Shown here piece after piece: positions 16,701-25,257 of a stretch of DNA of 38,057 nucleotides. The stretch is from UBA10518 sp022837185. GTDB taxonomy: Bacteria > Desulfobacterota > Desulfobulbia > Desulfobulbales > Desulfobulbaceae. The position numbers were made by a program, and so were the translations under genes. The first letter of the stretch is position 1; the number at the start of each line of letters is the position of its first letter. The notes beneath the pieces are model-generated. The model saw only the letters and a list, made by a program, of their open reading frames with translations. It did not search any database and was not told the DNA's origin. The stretch spans positions 1 through 38,057 of the forward strand of contig JAVEQK010000028.1 of the NCBI GenBank assembly GCA_034007705.1, in the 5' to 3' direction.

Positions 16701-17286
16701 GGGCCAGAACCCCATGCAGGGTCGCGGCCAACTGCTCCGGCCCCTGCCAGGCGTCCAGGACCCAGGCAGCTTCCTCCGGCGGGGCGGAGTAGAATTGCCG
16801 CCGCCAGAAATCCTCGATGATCCGGCTGCGCAGGAGTTGCTCGCTTTCGATGAACTCCGCGGCGAAAGGAGCCCCGGATTCAAAAGCATTGTCCTGCAGC
16901 ATCCGCTGGCAGAAACCGTGGATGGTGTAGATCGCGGCCTCGTCCATGCGCCGCAGCGCATCCCGCAGCCGGCGCCCGGTCCCGGCGGGGCCGGGCTGGG
17001 ACGAGGCCCGCTCCCCCGGGACCCGGTCTTCCGGCGCAGCCTCCAGCCGCTCTTTCCTCTCGACCATGTCCAGCATATCCCGCAGCCTGTCCCGGATCCG
17101 CCCCCGCAGTTCTTCCGTGGCCGAGGTTGTGAAGGTCACCACCAGGATTTCATCGACCTCCAGCTGCCGTTCAAGGATCAGGCGCGCGTACAGCAGGGCG
17201 ATGGAATACGTCTTGCCGGTGCCGGCGCTCGCTTCGATCAACTGCCGGCCGCTGAGAGGAATTGTCGTCGGGTCGAAGGGCTGCAT
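13759..17286 (-). CDS. recB: RecB, exonuclease V beta subunit (3'-5' helicase and nuclease)
   Basis: This 1175-residue protein matches E. coli RecB (1180). Walker A is IEASAGTGKTYSIALLYARLI near the N-terminus. UvrD-type motifs include MVDEFQDTDPLQYHIL, ILIGDPKQSIYAFRGADIF, VTIHRAKGMEYPIVFLPFLW and LLYVALTRARHCCYLVWG. The C-terminal nuclease has GYIDLVFRAGGRFYIIDYKS, with the catalytic Asp and Asp-x-Lys. It unwinds and degrades double-strand ends and loads RecA after Chi. ATG 17286 is preferred to the longer frame because it overlaps the recC stop by one base and the family starts at this motif spacing. Confidence 0.95.
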   Translation of the reverse strand: MQPFDPTTIPLSGRQLIEASAGTGKTYSIALLYARLILERQLEVDEILVVTFTTSATEELRGRIRDRLRDMLDMVERKERLEAAPEDRVPGERASSQPGPAGTGRRLRDALRRMDEAAIYTIHGFCQRMLQDNAFESGAPFAAEFIESEQLLRSRIIEDFWRRQFYSAPPEEAAWVLDAWQGPEQLAATLHGVLARSGAGFVPAVSAVQVAAARERVREAFERVRESWRAQEEEITEVLRHDPCLSRARDGYGPEPLAETLAGMRNLAEAERLPRLLPSGVDRLAACVMAGKLKGRRIIPSHPFFKAFEEFYLELRELNRAARAHIIAEADRYLRTELDRRKQALDRMYFDDLLTRFAAALDGPGGAALIRRVRSRFAIAMVDEFQDTDPLQYHILDTLFGRPPAPSLILIGDPKQSIYAFRGADIFAYLRARRDTPEPARFTMATNYRSASAMVRCVNRLFDRERPFVFDGIDFHPVRPHPGADDRPLLVEGSVPRPLQVHLLSTEHHCAPNRKVIAKERAGPAAARWAALEIARLLTLGRRGSALIGGDPVSGGDLAVLVRTHREARLMQEELRRLKVACVYYSQESVYAGDEAGQLYRVLAALIDVSDETLVCDALVTDLFGFTGNSLHAARSDRKAWAAIVEELQGYHSTWLGPGLTAMFHALLIRRGVVGRLLAGSGGERKLTNYLHLLELLQDASSRCRADDLVRWLGQQINRPAPETTSQQLRLESDEDLVKIVTIHRAKGMEYPIVFLPFLWGAREIKPDEIFAFHDPRTSRLQVDIGSGREENHRRAEQERLAEDLRLLYVALTRARHCCYLVWGRINFMEKSPLAWLLHRGDGDVVPADALTDDRIGNDINKLNDGEELVRFVPMPDGGEAGDSEEFRPPPPAALTFNGRIDTGWTISSYSRLASPAVPAPVPPPPPQREEAAEMSVFTFPRGPEAGNCLHGLLEMLDFTAIPGGATAELISERLRTAGINERWAPVVAVWLEHIVGTRLMGDSDVCLKQLSGRDRLTEMGFYFPVDNLQMQIFNGILAEYGFEPVAADSGLLNGLVTGYIDLVFRAGGRFYIIDYKSNHLGAGYPAYAQEFLREAMQAHRYDLQYLLYTVALHRYLGRRLSGYDYVRHFGGVLYLFLRGMHPDLGPGCGIRHERPDPALVARLDDCFGRPEGRR

Positions 17287-20200
17287 CACTTCCTCGCGGC
17301 GGACAGAAGGGGACCATACACCGCGGCCGCCAGTTCGCGGAAACGCGCATCCAGGGGATCCCGGCCCCGCAGGCCTATCCGGTAGGCTCCATCCTCGCTT
17401 TCCCCCCGCTTCCATCTGCCTCCATGCCAGCACTGTTCCGCGGCCTGGTCTTTCCGGGGCTCCCCGGCCGCGCACCAGGCAAGACTGGTCTCGGGAAAAA
17501 AGTGCAGCGGCTCCCGCAGGCCCTGCCAGTACAGATCGAGCAGGCGGTGCAGTTCGGCCAGGGGATCGTCGACCGGATCAAGGATGAAGGCGGAATCGGC
17601 GGCCGCATGGATGCTTGTCGGACTGCACTCCCGATCGGCCCGGGCGTTCAGGATCAGGTGCTCAATCCACAGCCGCAAACGATCCTTTCCTTTGACCGCG
17701 GCGGGCCGGAACCGAACGCATCCGGCCGCGTACAGGCCGTCCAGCCACCCCGTGAGCCTGAACTCCCCGATCCTGAAATCCACTTCCAGGGGTGGCCTGG
17801 GGTCGGCCAGGAGACCGGCCAGCCTGGCCTCCATCTCTCCGGCCTCTCTGTCCAGGTCCCGGCAGGCAAGGACCCCGAACCCGCCGTGCGGCAGCTCCCC
17901 CGACGCCTGCAGGCGCCCGCACCGGTCCCCGGCCTCCACCCCGGCCAGCCGCTCCTTGAGCAGTCCGGCGACCAGCCGGTACCGGTCAAGACCTTCGGTG
18001 ACAAAGGGTTCGGTTTCCGGCAGGAAGTCGTCCCCTTCCCTGAGCTCCAGGCTCAGCCGCTCCCGGAGCAGAAAACGGACGGGGTGGGACCAGAACCGCT
18101 GGAGCTGCCTGATATCGACCGTCCGCCATTCCTCCTCCGGCTCGGCCAGGGGCGCCGGGAAAAAGATGTCCGCCCCGGCCGGTCCGCCCACCGGATGCCA
18201 CTCCCGGGCATAACTGGACCAGCCGGTGGAGCCGTCAAAGCAGCGGCGGCTGAACGGCTGGAGGGGATGTTCGGCGATCCGGGGCAGCGCCGCTTCGGGG
18301 TCCCGGGGGCGGTATCCCCGCCGGATATAGTCGATGAGTTCGGCCACCGCCACCGAGGGGTGGCGCAGGCTGTTGTCCTGCTGGTCCCGGCCGATCCATG
18401 AAATATACAGGACGTTCCTGGCCGACAGAACGGCTTCCAGGAAGAGATAGAGGTCGTCGTTCCTGCGGTTCCGGTCCCCCGGCATGGGGCGGGCGGCCAT
18501 CCGGTCAAAAGAGACCGTCTCCTGCCGGCGGGGGAAATCGGTATCGTTCATGCCCAGCAGGCAGATAACCTTGAAGGGAAGCGACCGCATGGGGACCATG
18601 TTACAGAATGTGACCCGGCCGGTCAGGAAGGACTGGCCGCCTGTGGGCGTTGAGAGCTCCCGCGCCAGACAGGCCCGCATGACGGCCGGGCTGACCGTGC
18701 CGCCGAAACCCGCGGCCCGGCAATGGCCGCTGAAGCGGCAGACCGTTTCCCGCAGGGTTGCCGTCACTTCCTGCTCCTCGTCGCCGCCGGGCTCAAAAAA
18801 TTCATCCAGTATATCGAGCAGGGTTTCCTGCCACTGGTCCGGGGTCTGCGCCTCCCGCAGTCTTCCACAGCTCCGCCGCAGTCTCTCCAGGAAGGCGGCA
18901 AGCCGGCCGAGCAGGATCGACTCCTCGGCGGATACGGGGCCGCAGGGAACAATATCATGAAAGACCGGCGCTTGCGCACCCCCGAAATAGCCGAGGAGCA
19001 GCCGCCGCAGTCCGAAGGACCAGGTATGCAGGTCCGTCATCTCCTGATCGTGCTCCAGCCTGTGGCTCCGGTCAAAACCCCAGCGGATGTTGCCCGCCCG
19101 GATCCAGCGGCGGATGACGGCCAGCCCTTCCTCGTCCATGCCCCACTTGCGCATGACCGCCCCGTTCTCCAGGAAAGCCGTCACCTCCGGCGCCGTGCAT
19201 CTGCCTCCGGCCAGCTCGAACAGGGAATAAAAGGCCCCGGCCAGGGGGTGTTCCAGCAGGAGCGCCCTGTCGGCAAGCGCCCAGGGGATGTATCGCCCGT
19301 CTCCCGTCCGGTCGAATACCGCCCGAACGGCAAAGGCGTAGTTCTCGATATCCGGCGCCATGACCAGAATATGCCGGGGCTGCAGGTCCCGGTCCCCGGC
19401 AAACAGGTCGAGCAGGCGATCGTGCAGGACCTGGACTTCCCGCAGCCGGCTGTAGCAGGCATGAAACTGGACCGAATAGTCCGAGGCGGGAATGGCAGCC
19501 TTTTCTCCGTCCGGGGCGGACCGATCAACCAGGTCGAGCAGGTCCCGCTGCAGGGAAGCGAGGAGCCCGTCGCCTTCCGGCTCATGGTACCGCTCTTCTT
19601 CAACCAGCTCCAGGCCGCTCAACTGACGGAAAAACTCCTGTCCCGCCATGCCGCAGAAGGCCAGCAGGGGATTGCCCGCCTCAAAATAGCCGCTGACATC
19701 GGTCAGGTCCTTCCGGCGCCAGCTCCGCCGCCGCCTGGCCATTTGCGCTTCGGACGCCAGATCGGCCCAATAGTGGCGGCAGGGGTTGAGGTGAAAAAGG
19801 TGCACCTCCGTGTCGCGGCTGATCGCCTGGAGGACCTCCAGGTAGACCGGGGCGAGGGAGCTTGCCCCGAATACGCAGACCCTCTCCGGCAGTGCCCCCC
19901 GATCCAGGGCTCCGGCAAGCCACTTTTTCCTGAACCGGCGCAGCAGCTCCGCCCGGTGCGGCTGATTGCCGGCGGCCATTTTCCCCCACAGGCGGGCCTG
20001 CCATCCCTGATCACGGCCCGATTCCCACTCCAGCAGCATATCCGGCCGATACACCAGATACCGGTCAAACAGGTCGGCTATCTTTGCCGCCAGGTGAAAG
20101 GCCTTGCGCCCATCCGCATCATCGTCCAGATAGGATGCCGCCTCCCCCGGAACGGATGCGGCGTCCGCGCCGGTCAACAGCGCCAGGATCCGCCATTGCA

Positions 20201-20468
20201 TGACCGGGCGTTCAAAAGCATCCAGGTGTTCGGGAACCTCAAGCTGCCCGGCGAAAATCCGCCAGATGAAACGGGCCGGCAGCGGAAAATCGAGATTCGC
20301 CGCAATCCCGGAATGGCGGGCAATCCTCTGGGACAGCCAGCGGGCCATTCCCTGGTTCTGCACCACAATGGTCTCGGGGACAAACGGATCGGCCAGTGGA
20401 TCGGCGAGGATTTCCATCATCCTCCCGAACAGCGATTCGAGGCGGTTGGACTGGACAAGATGCAGCAT
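17286..20468 (-). CDS. recC: RecC, exonuclease V gamma subunit (Chi recognition)
   Basis: This is a 1060-residue protein, slightly shorter than E. coli RecC (1122). It begins MLHLVQSNRLESLFGRMMEI and contains PFVPETIVVQNQGMARWLSQ, the RecC N-terminal signature. GRVTFCNMVPMRSLPFKVIC and LLGMNDTDFPRR lie mid-protein in the inactive helicase part, and YISWIGRDQQDN follows. RecC scans for Chi and holds the RecB and RecD subunits together. It is first in the operon; its stop TGA overlaps the recB ATG by one base. The 136 nt upstream are shared with the divergent histidine kinase gene. Confidence 0.94.
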   Translation of the reverse strand: MLHLVQSNRLESLFGRMMEILADPLADPFVPETIVVQNQGMARWLSQRIARHSGIAANLDFPLPARFIWRIFAGQLEVPEHLDAFERPVMQWRILALLTGADAASVPGEAASYLDDDADGRKAFHLAAKIADLFDRYLVYRPDMLLEWESGRDQGWQARLWGKMAAGNQPHRAELLRRFRKKWLAGALDRGALPERVCVFGASSLAPVYLEVLQAISRDTEVHLFHLNPCRHYWADLASEAQMARRRRSWRRKDLTDVSGYFEAGNPLLAFCGMAGQEFFRQLSGLELVEEERYHEPEGDGLLASLQRDLLDLVDRSAPDGEKAAIPASDYSVQFHACYSRLREVQVLHDRLLDLFAGDRDLQPRHILVMAPDIENYAFAVRAVFDRTGDGRYIPWALADRALLLEHPLAGAFYSLFELAGGRCTAPEVTAFLENGAVMRKWGMDEEGLAVIRRWIRAGNIRWGFDRSHRLEHDQEMTDLHTWSFGLRRLLLGYFGGAQAPVFHDIVPCGPVSAEESILLGRLAAFLERLRRSCGRLREAQTPDQWQETLLDILDEFFEPGGDEEQEVTATLRETVCRFSGHCRAAGFGGTVSPAVMRACLARELSTPTGGQSFLTGRVTFCNMVPMRSLPFKVICLLGMNDTDFPRRQETVSFDRMAARPMPGDRNRRNDDLYLFLEAVLSARNVLYISWIGRDQQDNSLRHPSVAVAELIDYIRRGYRPRDPEAALPRIAEHPLQPFSRRCFDGSTGWSSYAREWHPVGGPAGADIFFPAPLAEPEEEWRTVDIRQLQRFWSHPVRFLLRERLSLELREGDDFLPETEPFVTEGLDRYRLVAGLLKERLAGVEAGDRCGRLQASGELPHGGFGVLACRDLDREAGEMEARLAGLLADPRPPLEVDFRIGEFRLTGWLDGLYAAGCVRFRPAAVKGKDRLRLWIEHLILNARADRECSPTSIHAAADSAFILDPVDDPLAELHRLLDLYWQGLREPLHFFPETSLAWCAAGEPRKDQAAEQCWHGGRWKRGESEDGAYRIGLRGRDPLDARFRELAAAVYGPLLSAARK

Positions 20469-20534
20469 GTTTTTCCGTCGGCCGGCGGTTCCTCATCCCT
20501 CGTTGCGGGGAGGGGCGAAAATATTCGATTTTAT

Positions 20535-20563
20535 TTGGAAAATGATTTTTCTCCTGCTATAGT
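20535..20563 (+). promoter_or_regulatory. Candidate sigma-70 promoter of the histidine kinase gene
   Basis: TTGGAA (20535-20540), 17 nt, TATAGT (20558-20563), 42 nt before the start codon at 20605. The agreement is 4 of 6 and 5 of 6 positions with ideal spacing, in an A+T-rich patch of the recC/kinase divergent region. Confidence 0.55.
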
Positions 20564-20604
20564 ACTCCGATCCTTTCATTTACTCCAATCCAGACCGGTC
20601 GGGA

Positions 20605-23457
20605 ATGAAAAAATCTTTCCTTTTTCATATCGTCCTGTTTCCGGCGGCCATAATCGGCCTGGCCTTTCTTTTTTCCCTCCCGTACCACAGCGTCAAGGAA
20701 AAAACCATCGCCGCCTTCAACAATGAGCAGCTCCTGCTGGCCGGCCAGGCCTCGCAGGGGATCAGCGGCACCTTTGCCATGTTCGAGAGGGACCTGCGCT
20801 ATTTCACCGGGGAGCCCGCCGTCATCACCATGAACGACGCGGGGCGGGACATGCTCCGGGACTTCCTTGCCGCCCATTCCTCGGATCTCCTGGCCATTCT
20901 CCGCCTGGACCGCGACGGCGGAGTTCTCTTCCGCGTCGCCCGGCCGGAAGCGCTTCCGGAGGAATTGCCGGCCAACGTCCTTGCCCGGCTGCCTTCGTCG
21001 CCATCAACGGCCGTCCACAATATCTTTCTCCGGAACACCATCCTGGCCCTGCTTTTCAGTCCCATTGACGACGGCGGCACACCGGCGGGCGGACTCGCTT
21101 TTATCCTGTCCTTTGAGGAACTTGTCGACCGCTTCATCCAGCCTCTCAAGGCGGACCGAAACCGGCGCACCTGGGTCATCAACGGCGACGGCATTGTTCT
21201 GCACTGCCCCGATCCCGCGCACTTCGGCACACATATCAGCGAAACGGCCCAGGCCGTCGACGGATCATCGCTGCCGACCATCATGCGGGAAATGGCCCGG
21301 GGCGAAAAGGGGGCCGGCTCCTTTATTTTTCGCGATCTTCCCGGGAACGACACCCCGCGGGAAATCAATCATGTTGTTTTCATGCCGATCCGTCTGCCCG
21401 GCAACAATCACTGGTCCATCGCCGCCGCCGCTCCCGAAACGGCTGTCCTGGCCAACATGAACCATTTCCGCAACAACTGGCTCCAGGCCATGTCCGTTAC
21501 CCTCCTGACCCTGCTGGGCCTGGGCTTTTTTCTGATCCGCTCCCAGGCCATGGCCAGAGAGGAGAAAAAACAGCAGCGCTACGAGGAACAGATGGTCGAA
21601 CTCATGGACTTCACCCCCATCGGCATCATCGTCTATGACATCCGGGGGGCGCTGCTCTATGCCAACAACGCCGCCAGGGAGATGTGGCGGCAGCACTCCC
21701 CCGCCCGCCTCGAGGGGATGAATATTTTCGACATCATCCATCCCGATTACCGCGGCTTTGCCCGGCAGCGCTTCTGGGAAGCCCTGCGGGGACACTCCAG
21801 CGAACCGTACGTCCTCAGAATCTCCCTGCCGGGCGGGGAGATGCGCAGCATGGAAATACATACCTCCTCTCTTGACTTTTCCGGGCAGCGCTGCGGGGTA
21901 TCGGTCCTGCAGGATGTCAGCCGGCGCCTCCGGATCGAGGAGGAGCAGCAGCGCCTGGCCACGGCAATGGCCAATACCCAGGACGCCATTGTCATCACCG
22001 ACAGAAACGGAACCATCGAGTACGTCAATCCGGCTTTCAGCAGGATTACGGGGTACAGCAGGGAAGAGGCCATGGGCCGGAACCCGAGGATGCTGAAAAG
22101 CGGCCGTCAGGATCGGCCGTTTTATGAACATATGTGGCAGACCCTCCTGCAGGGTATGGTCTGGGAGGGCAGATTGATCAACCGCAGGAAGGACGGGTCC
22201 TTCTATACCGAACGTGCCTCCATCTCCCCGGTCCGGGACAAGTCCGGCGAGATCACACATTTTGTCGCGGTCAAGCGGGACATCAGCCACGAGGTCGAAC
22301 TGGAATCGCACCTCCACCAGGCCCACAAGATGGAGGCCATCGGCACCCTTGCCGGCGGAATCGCCCACGATTTCAACAACATTCTCGGGGCAATAATCGG
22401 CTACACCGAACTGTCCCTGCTCCAGACCCCCTCGGGGTCACCGGTGCGTGAACATCTTCATCATATCCGCAACAGCGGCAAACGGGCCGCCGACCTGATC
22501 CAGCAGATTCTCACCTTCAGCCGCCAGTCGGCCCAGCGGGGCAAAATACCGGTCAACATCGTTCCCCTGCTCAAGGAAACCCTGAAAATGCTGCGCGCCT
22601 CCATACCCACAACCATCGACATGCGGCTTGAAATCGCCGAGCCCGAGGGCTGGATATCCGCCGATCCGGTCCAGGTGCAGCAGGTCATCATGAACCTGTG
22701 CACCAATGCCTTTCATGCGATGAGCGACAAGGGGGGCACCCTGACGGTGGGTCTGCGCAGGAAAGCCATGACCGGCGGCCCCGGCGAGGCGGGCGGAAAC
22801 TTTTCCTGCCTGGAGCTGCAGGTCGCCGACACCGGCCACGGCATCGACCGGGCCATAATGGGCCGGATTTTTGACCCCTTCTTCACCACCAAGGAGCCGG
22901 GTGTGGGGACCGGCCTGGGCCTCAGTGTCGTCCACGGCATCATCCAGGATCTGGGCGGGACGATAGGAGTCGATTCCGATGCCGGCGGCACGACATTCAC
23001 CGTGACGATCCCTGAAACCGGGCGGCCGGCGGTCGAGGAGCAGCCCCGGAACGGCAAACCCCCGCACGGATCGGAATCAATTCTTTTTGTCGACGATGAA
23101 GAGGATATCCGCAAGACGTACCGGATGATGCTTGAACAGCTCGGCTACCGGGTCACGGCATGCGAAACCCCGCTCGAGGCGCTGTCCCTGGTCGGGGATT
23201 CAACCCGCTGTTTTGACCTGGTGATCAGCGATCAGAACATGCCCCGGATGACCGGCACGGAACTGCTGGGCGAAATCCGGCGCCGGCGGCCGGACCTGCC
23301 GGTCATACTCTGCACCGGTTTCAGCGAACAGTTGACCGAGGAGACGGCCAGGCGGGCGGGCGCCAGTCAACTCCTGCTCAAGCCCATCGACTACCGCGTC
23401 CTGGCCGAAACAATCCACCGGACACTGCATGGCGGCGGACAGGCCCCACCGGGCTGA
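20605..23457 (+). CDS. Hybrid sensor histidine kinase (extracytoplasmic sensor, two PAS, HisKA, HATPase, receiver)
   Basis: This is a 950-residue membrane kinase. TM1 is about 7-26 and a Cache-like periplasmic sensor about 30-290 (includes RTWVINGDGIVLHCPDP). TM2 is about 293-312. PAS1 (about 325-440) begins LMDFTPIGIIVYDIRG. PAS2 (about 450-565) has NTQDAIVITDRNGTIEYVN and the PAC segment HFVAVKRDISHEV. The HisKA H-box is AGGIAHDFNN with His588. HATPase motifs include the DTGHGIDRA and GLGLSVVHGII boxes. The receiver has DDEEDIR and the phospho-acceptor Asp876 (ISDQNMPRMTG), with the conserved Lys in LLLKPID. No response regulator gene is adjacent, so phosphate may go to the internal receiver as an end point or to a distant phosphotransfer protein. 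It converges on the TolC-type gene with 2 nt between stops. Confidence 0.94.
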   Translation: MKKSFLFHIVLFPAAIIGLAFLFSLPYHSVKEKTIAAFNNEQLLLAGQASQGISGTFAMFERDLRYFTGEPAVITMNDAGRDMLRDFLAAHSSDLLAILRLDRDGGVLFRVARPEALPEELPANVLARLPSSPSTAVHNIFLRNTILALLFSPIDDGGTPAGGLAFILSFEELVDRFIQPLKADRNRRTWVINGDGIVLHCPDPAHFGTHISETAQAVDGSSLPTIMREMARGEKGAGSFIFRDLPGNDTPREINHVVFMPIRLPGNNHWSIAAAAPETAVLANMNHFRNNWLQAMSVTLLTLLGLGFFLIRSQAMAREEKKQQRYEEQMVELMDFTPIGIIVYDIRGALLYANNAAREMWRQHSPARLEGMNIFDIIHPDYRGFARQRFWEALRGHSSEPYVLRISLPGGEMRSMEIHTSSLDFSGQRCGVSVLQDVSRRLRIEEEQQRLATAMANTQDAIVITDRNGTIEYVNPAFSRITGYSREEAMGRNPRMLKSGRQDRPFYEHMWQTLLQGMVWEGRLINRRKDGSFYTERASISPVRDKSGEITHFVAVKRDISHEVELESHLHQAHKMEAIGTLAGGIAHDFNNILGAIIGYTELSLLQTPSGSPVREHLHHIRNSGKRAADLIQQILTFSRQSAQRGKIPVNIVPLLKETLKMLRASIPTTIDMRLEIAEPEGWISADPVQVQQVIMNLCTNAFHAMSDKGGTLTVGLRRKAMTGGPGEAGGNFSCLELQVADTGHGIDRAIMGRIFDPFFTTKEPGVGTGLGLSVVHGIIQDLGGTIGVDSDAGGTTFTVTIPETGRPAVEEQPRNGKPPHGSESILFVDDEEDIRKTYRMMLEQLGYRVTACETPLEALSLVGDSTRCFDLVISDQNMPRMTGTELLGEIRRRRPDLPVILCTGFSEQLTEETARRAGASQLLLKPIDYRVLAETIHRTLHGGGQAPPG

Positions 23458-23459
23458 CC

Positions 23460-24857
23460 CTATCTGGCCGCTTCCTCCGCCACCAGGGCGAGATTACGGC
23501 CCGTCGCCGCCCCCAGCCGCTCCCGGGCGGAATAATAGCCGGCCAGCGCCAGGGCCAGCCGTCCATAGGTCGCGGTCAGGTCGCGTTGCGCTTCATTCAG
23601 CCGTACCAGGGGCGACTCCCCCGCTTCATATTCGTTTTTGGCCAGTTCGCGGTTCTCTTCCACCAGCCGTACGCTTTCGCGCTGCAGCACGACCTGTTCA
23701 CGGGCCGCCTCCAGCAGGGTCAGGTCCTGGCGCACCTCGGCGGCAATCCTGTTGCGCAGGTCCAGGAGGGCGTACTTGGCCTCCCGGCGGGCCTGCTCGG
23801 CTTCAAACCGCCTGGCCCTGTCCTCGCCGCCGGCATACAGGTTCCATGACAGGTTGAGCACGACGGAGGTGCTGAAATCATCCTCGGTCAGGGTGCCGTC
23901 GCCCTGGTTGACGCCGCTGGCGCCGCCGGCCAGCTCAAGGACGGGATAAAACAGGGCCTCGGCCTTGCCGACCGCCGCCTCGGCCTGCTTCACGATCAGC
24001 TCCAGTTCGGCGACGTCCGGCCGCTGCTCCAGGGCCTCCTCGATCAGCGTCTCCGGGTCGTCCCCGTTTTTGGTGACGTCGATCTTCTCGTCCAGGGGAC
24101 TCAAACGGACATGCGGAGGAAAGGCCGCATCAGGGATGCCGAGCAGGGCGGCAAGTCCGTAACAGACCGCCTCAAATTCCCGCCTGGCGAGCAGGAGGGC
24201 GGTTTGGGCGGAGTTGATCTGGACCTGGATATTGAGCACATCGCCCCAGGGTCCCGCTCCCACTTCGTAGCGGTTTTCCGCGTCGCGCAGCTGCTGGGCA
24301 TAGAATTCGCTGTCCGCCTCGGCGATCCCGACATTGGCCTGGGCCAGCTGAGCATTGAAAAACGCCTCGGCAACCGCGGCCACCAGAAGGCGCTGCGCAT
24401 CGGTCCGGGAGGCATCCGCCGATTCCTCGCCGTACCGGGCCTGCTGTTCATTGAATGACCGGTAAAAGCCGTCAAACAGGACCCAGGAGGCCTGAAGACC
24501 GGCGGCATAATCCTCGGTCGTCCGGTCGAAATCCCGGCCCGAGATCCGGCTCAGGGCCCTGTTTATTTCCCAGGCATTTTCCGACATCCTGGTCCGGCCG
24601 CCGCTGGCGGTCGCATCAAGGCGGGGCCTCCAGGCGGCGACCGCCTGCCCGACCCGGGCTCTGGCCTGTTCCACGCGCGCCAGGGCTGCGCTCATCGTCG
24701 GATTGGAGGCGATGGCCATTTTCTGCGCCGTCTCCAGGTCAAGCTCCTCGATGGTGCTGAAATCGGGAGGCGACTGTGTTTCATCATCCCCGCTCCAGGC
24801 GGTGCCTGCCGCCATGACCGCAATAATCATCAGCAGTCCGAAAAATTTGCCCTTCAC
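23460..24857 (-). CDS. TolC-family outer-membrane efflux protein
   Basis: This is a 465-residue protein. A signal peptide (KGKFFGLLMIIAVMAAGTAWS) is followed by two OEP repeats rich in long helices: ALARVEQARARVGQAVAAWRP, and near the C-terminus ARRFEAEQARREAKYALLDL. TolC proteins form the trimeric outer-membrane exit duct for RND, ABC or MFS exporters. GTG 24857 is chosen because GGAGG lies 5 nt upstream and the signal peptide starts there; the upstream part of the open frame has no signal-like features. No pump is adjacent; the adaptor/permease pair at 5391-9559 lacks its own channel and could use it. Confidence 0.92.
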   Translation of the reverse strand: MKGKFFGLLMIIAVMAAGTAWSGDDETQSPPDFSTIEELDLETAQKMAIASNPTMSAALARVEQARARVGQAVAAWRPRLDATASGGRTRMSENAWEINRALSRISGRDFDRTTEDYAAGLQASWVLFDGFYRSFNEQQARYGEESADASRTDAQRLLVAAVAEAFFNAQLAQANVGIAEADSEFYAQQLRDAENRYEVGAGPWGDVLNIQVQINSAQTALLLARREFEAVCYGLAALLGIPDAAFPPHVRLSPLDEKIDVTKNGDDPETLIEEALEQRPDVAELELIVKQAEAAVGKAEALFYPVLELAGGASGVNQGDGTLTEDDFSTSVVLNLSWNLYAGGEDRARRFEAEQARREAKYALLDLRNRIAAEVRQDLTLLEAAREQVVLQRESVRLVEENRELAKNEYEAGESPLVRLNEAQRDLTATYGRLALALAGYYSARERLGAATGRNLALVAEEAAR

Positions 24858-24945
24858 AACATCCTCCAATGCTTTCCTGCCCGGACAGGTATTGAAGCTG
24901 AACCGTGGTGCCCTGTTTCCTCCGGCCCTGCCCACCGGACTGATC

Positions 24946-25257
24946 TCAGCGCCGCCTTCCCCACAGGGGGTCCTGCCCGAAACGGTCCAGCCACCAGTCT
25001 TCGGCATCGTAAATATGATCTTCCGGCGGGACAAGGGGAAAGCGATAGGCTTCGCAGTAGCGCATGAGCAGATTGTAGGCTTCGGTCAGTCTGTACATCA
25101 TTTCCCTGTCGCCTCCGGCAGCCTTGTCCCTGGTGTCCGGGTGGTGCTGCTTGCTGAGCCGGCGGTAGGCTTTTTTCATTTCCGCCGCGGTGGCCCGTTC
25201 ACCCAGACCGAGAAGTTTGCGCGCCCTTTCAATGGCCTGCCATTCTTTGCGGGTCAT
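24946..25257 (-). CDS. Small J-domain protein
   Basis: This is a 103-residue protein with a DnaJ J-domain. The helix with ERARKLLGLGERATAAEMKK precedes AYRRLSKQHHPDTRDK, where His39-Pro40-Asp41 is the DnaK-stimulating motif. A third helix (YRLTEAYNLLMRYCEAYRF) and a short acidic/aromatic tail (DHIYDAEDWWLDRFGQDP) follow. There is no G/F or zinc domain, so it is a type III J-protein that probably recruits DnaK to a specific client. The ATG overlaps the plsY stop by 4 nt (ATGA), so expression is coupled to a membrane phospholipid enzyme. The client is unknown. Confidence 0.88.
   Translation of the reverse strand: MTRKEWQAIERARKLLGLGERATAAEMKKAYRRLSKQHHPDTRDKAAGGDREMMYRLTEAYNLLMRYCEAYRFPLVPPEDHIYDAEDWWLDRFGQDPLWGRRR

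Noticed and set aside
15781..20726. Long plus-strand frames (534 codons from 15781, 667 codons from 18723) across recB and recC
   Set aside because: Pro/Gln/Gly-rich antisense translations without motifs, while recB and recC are unmistakable on the other strand.
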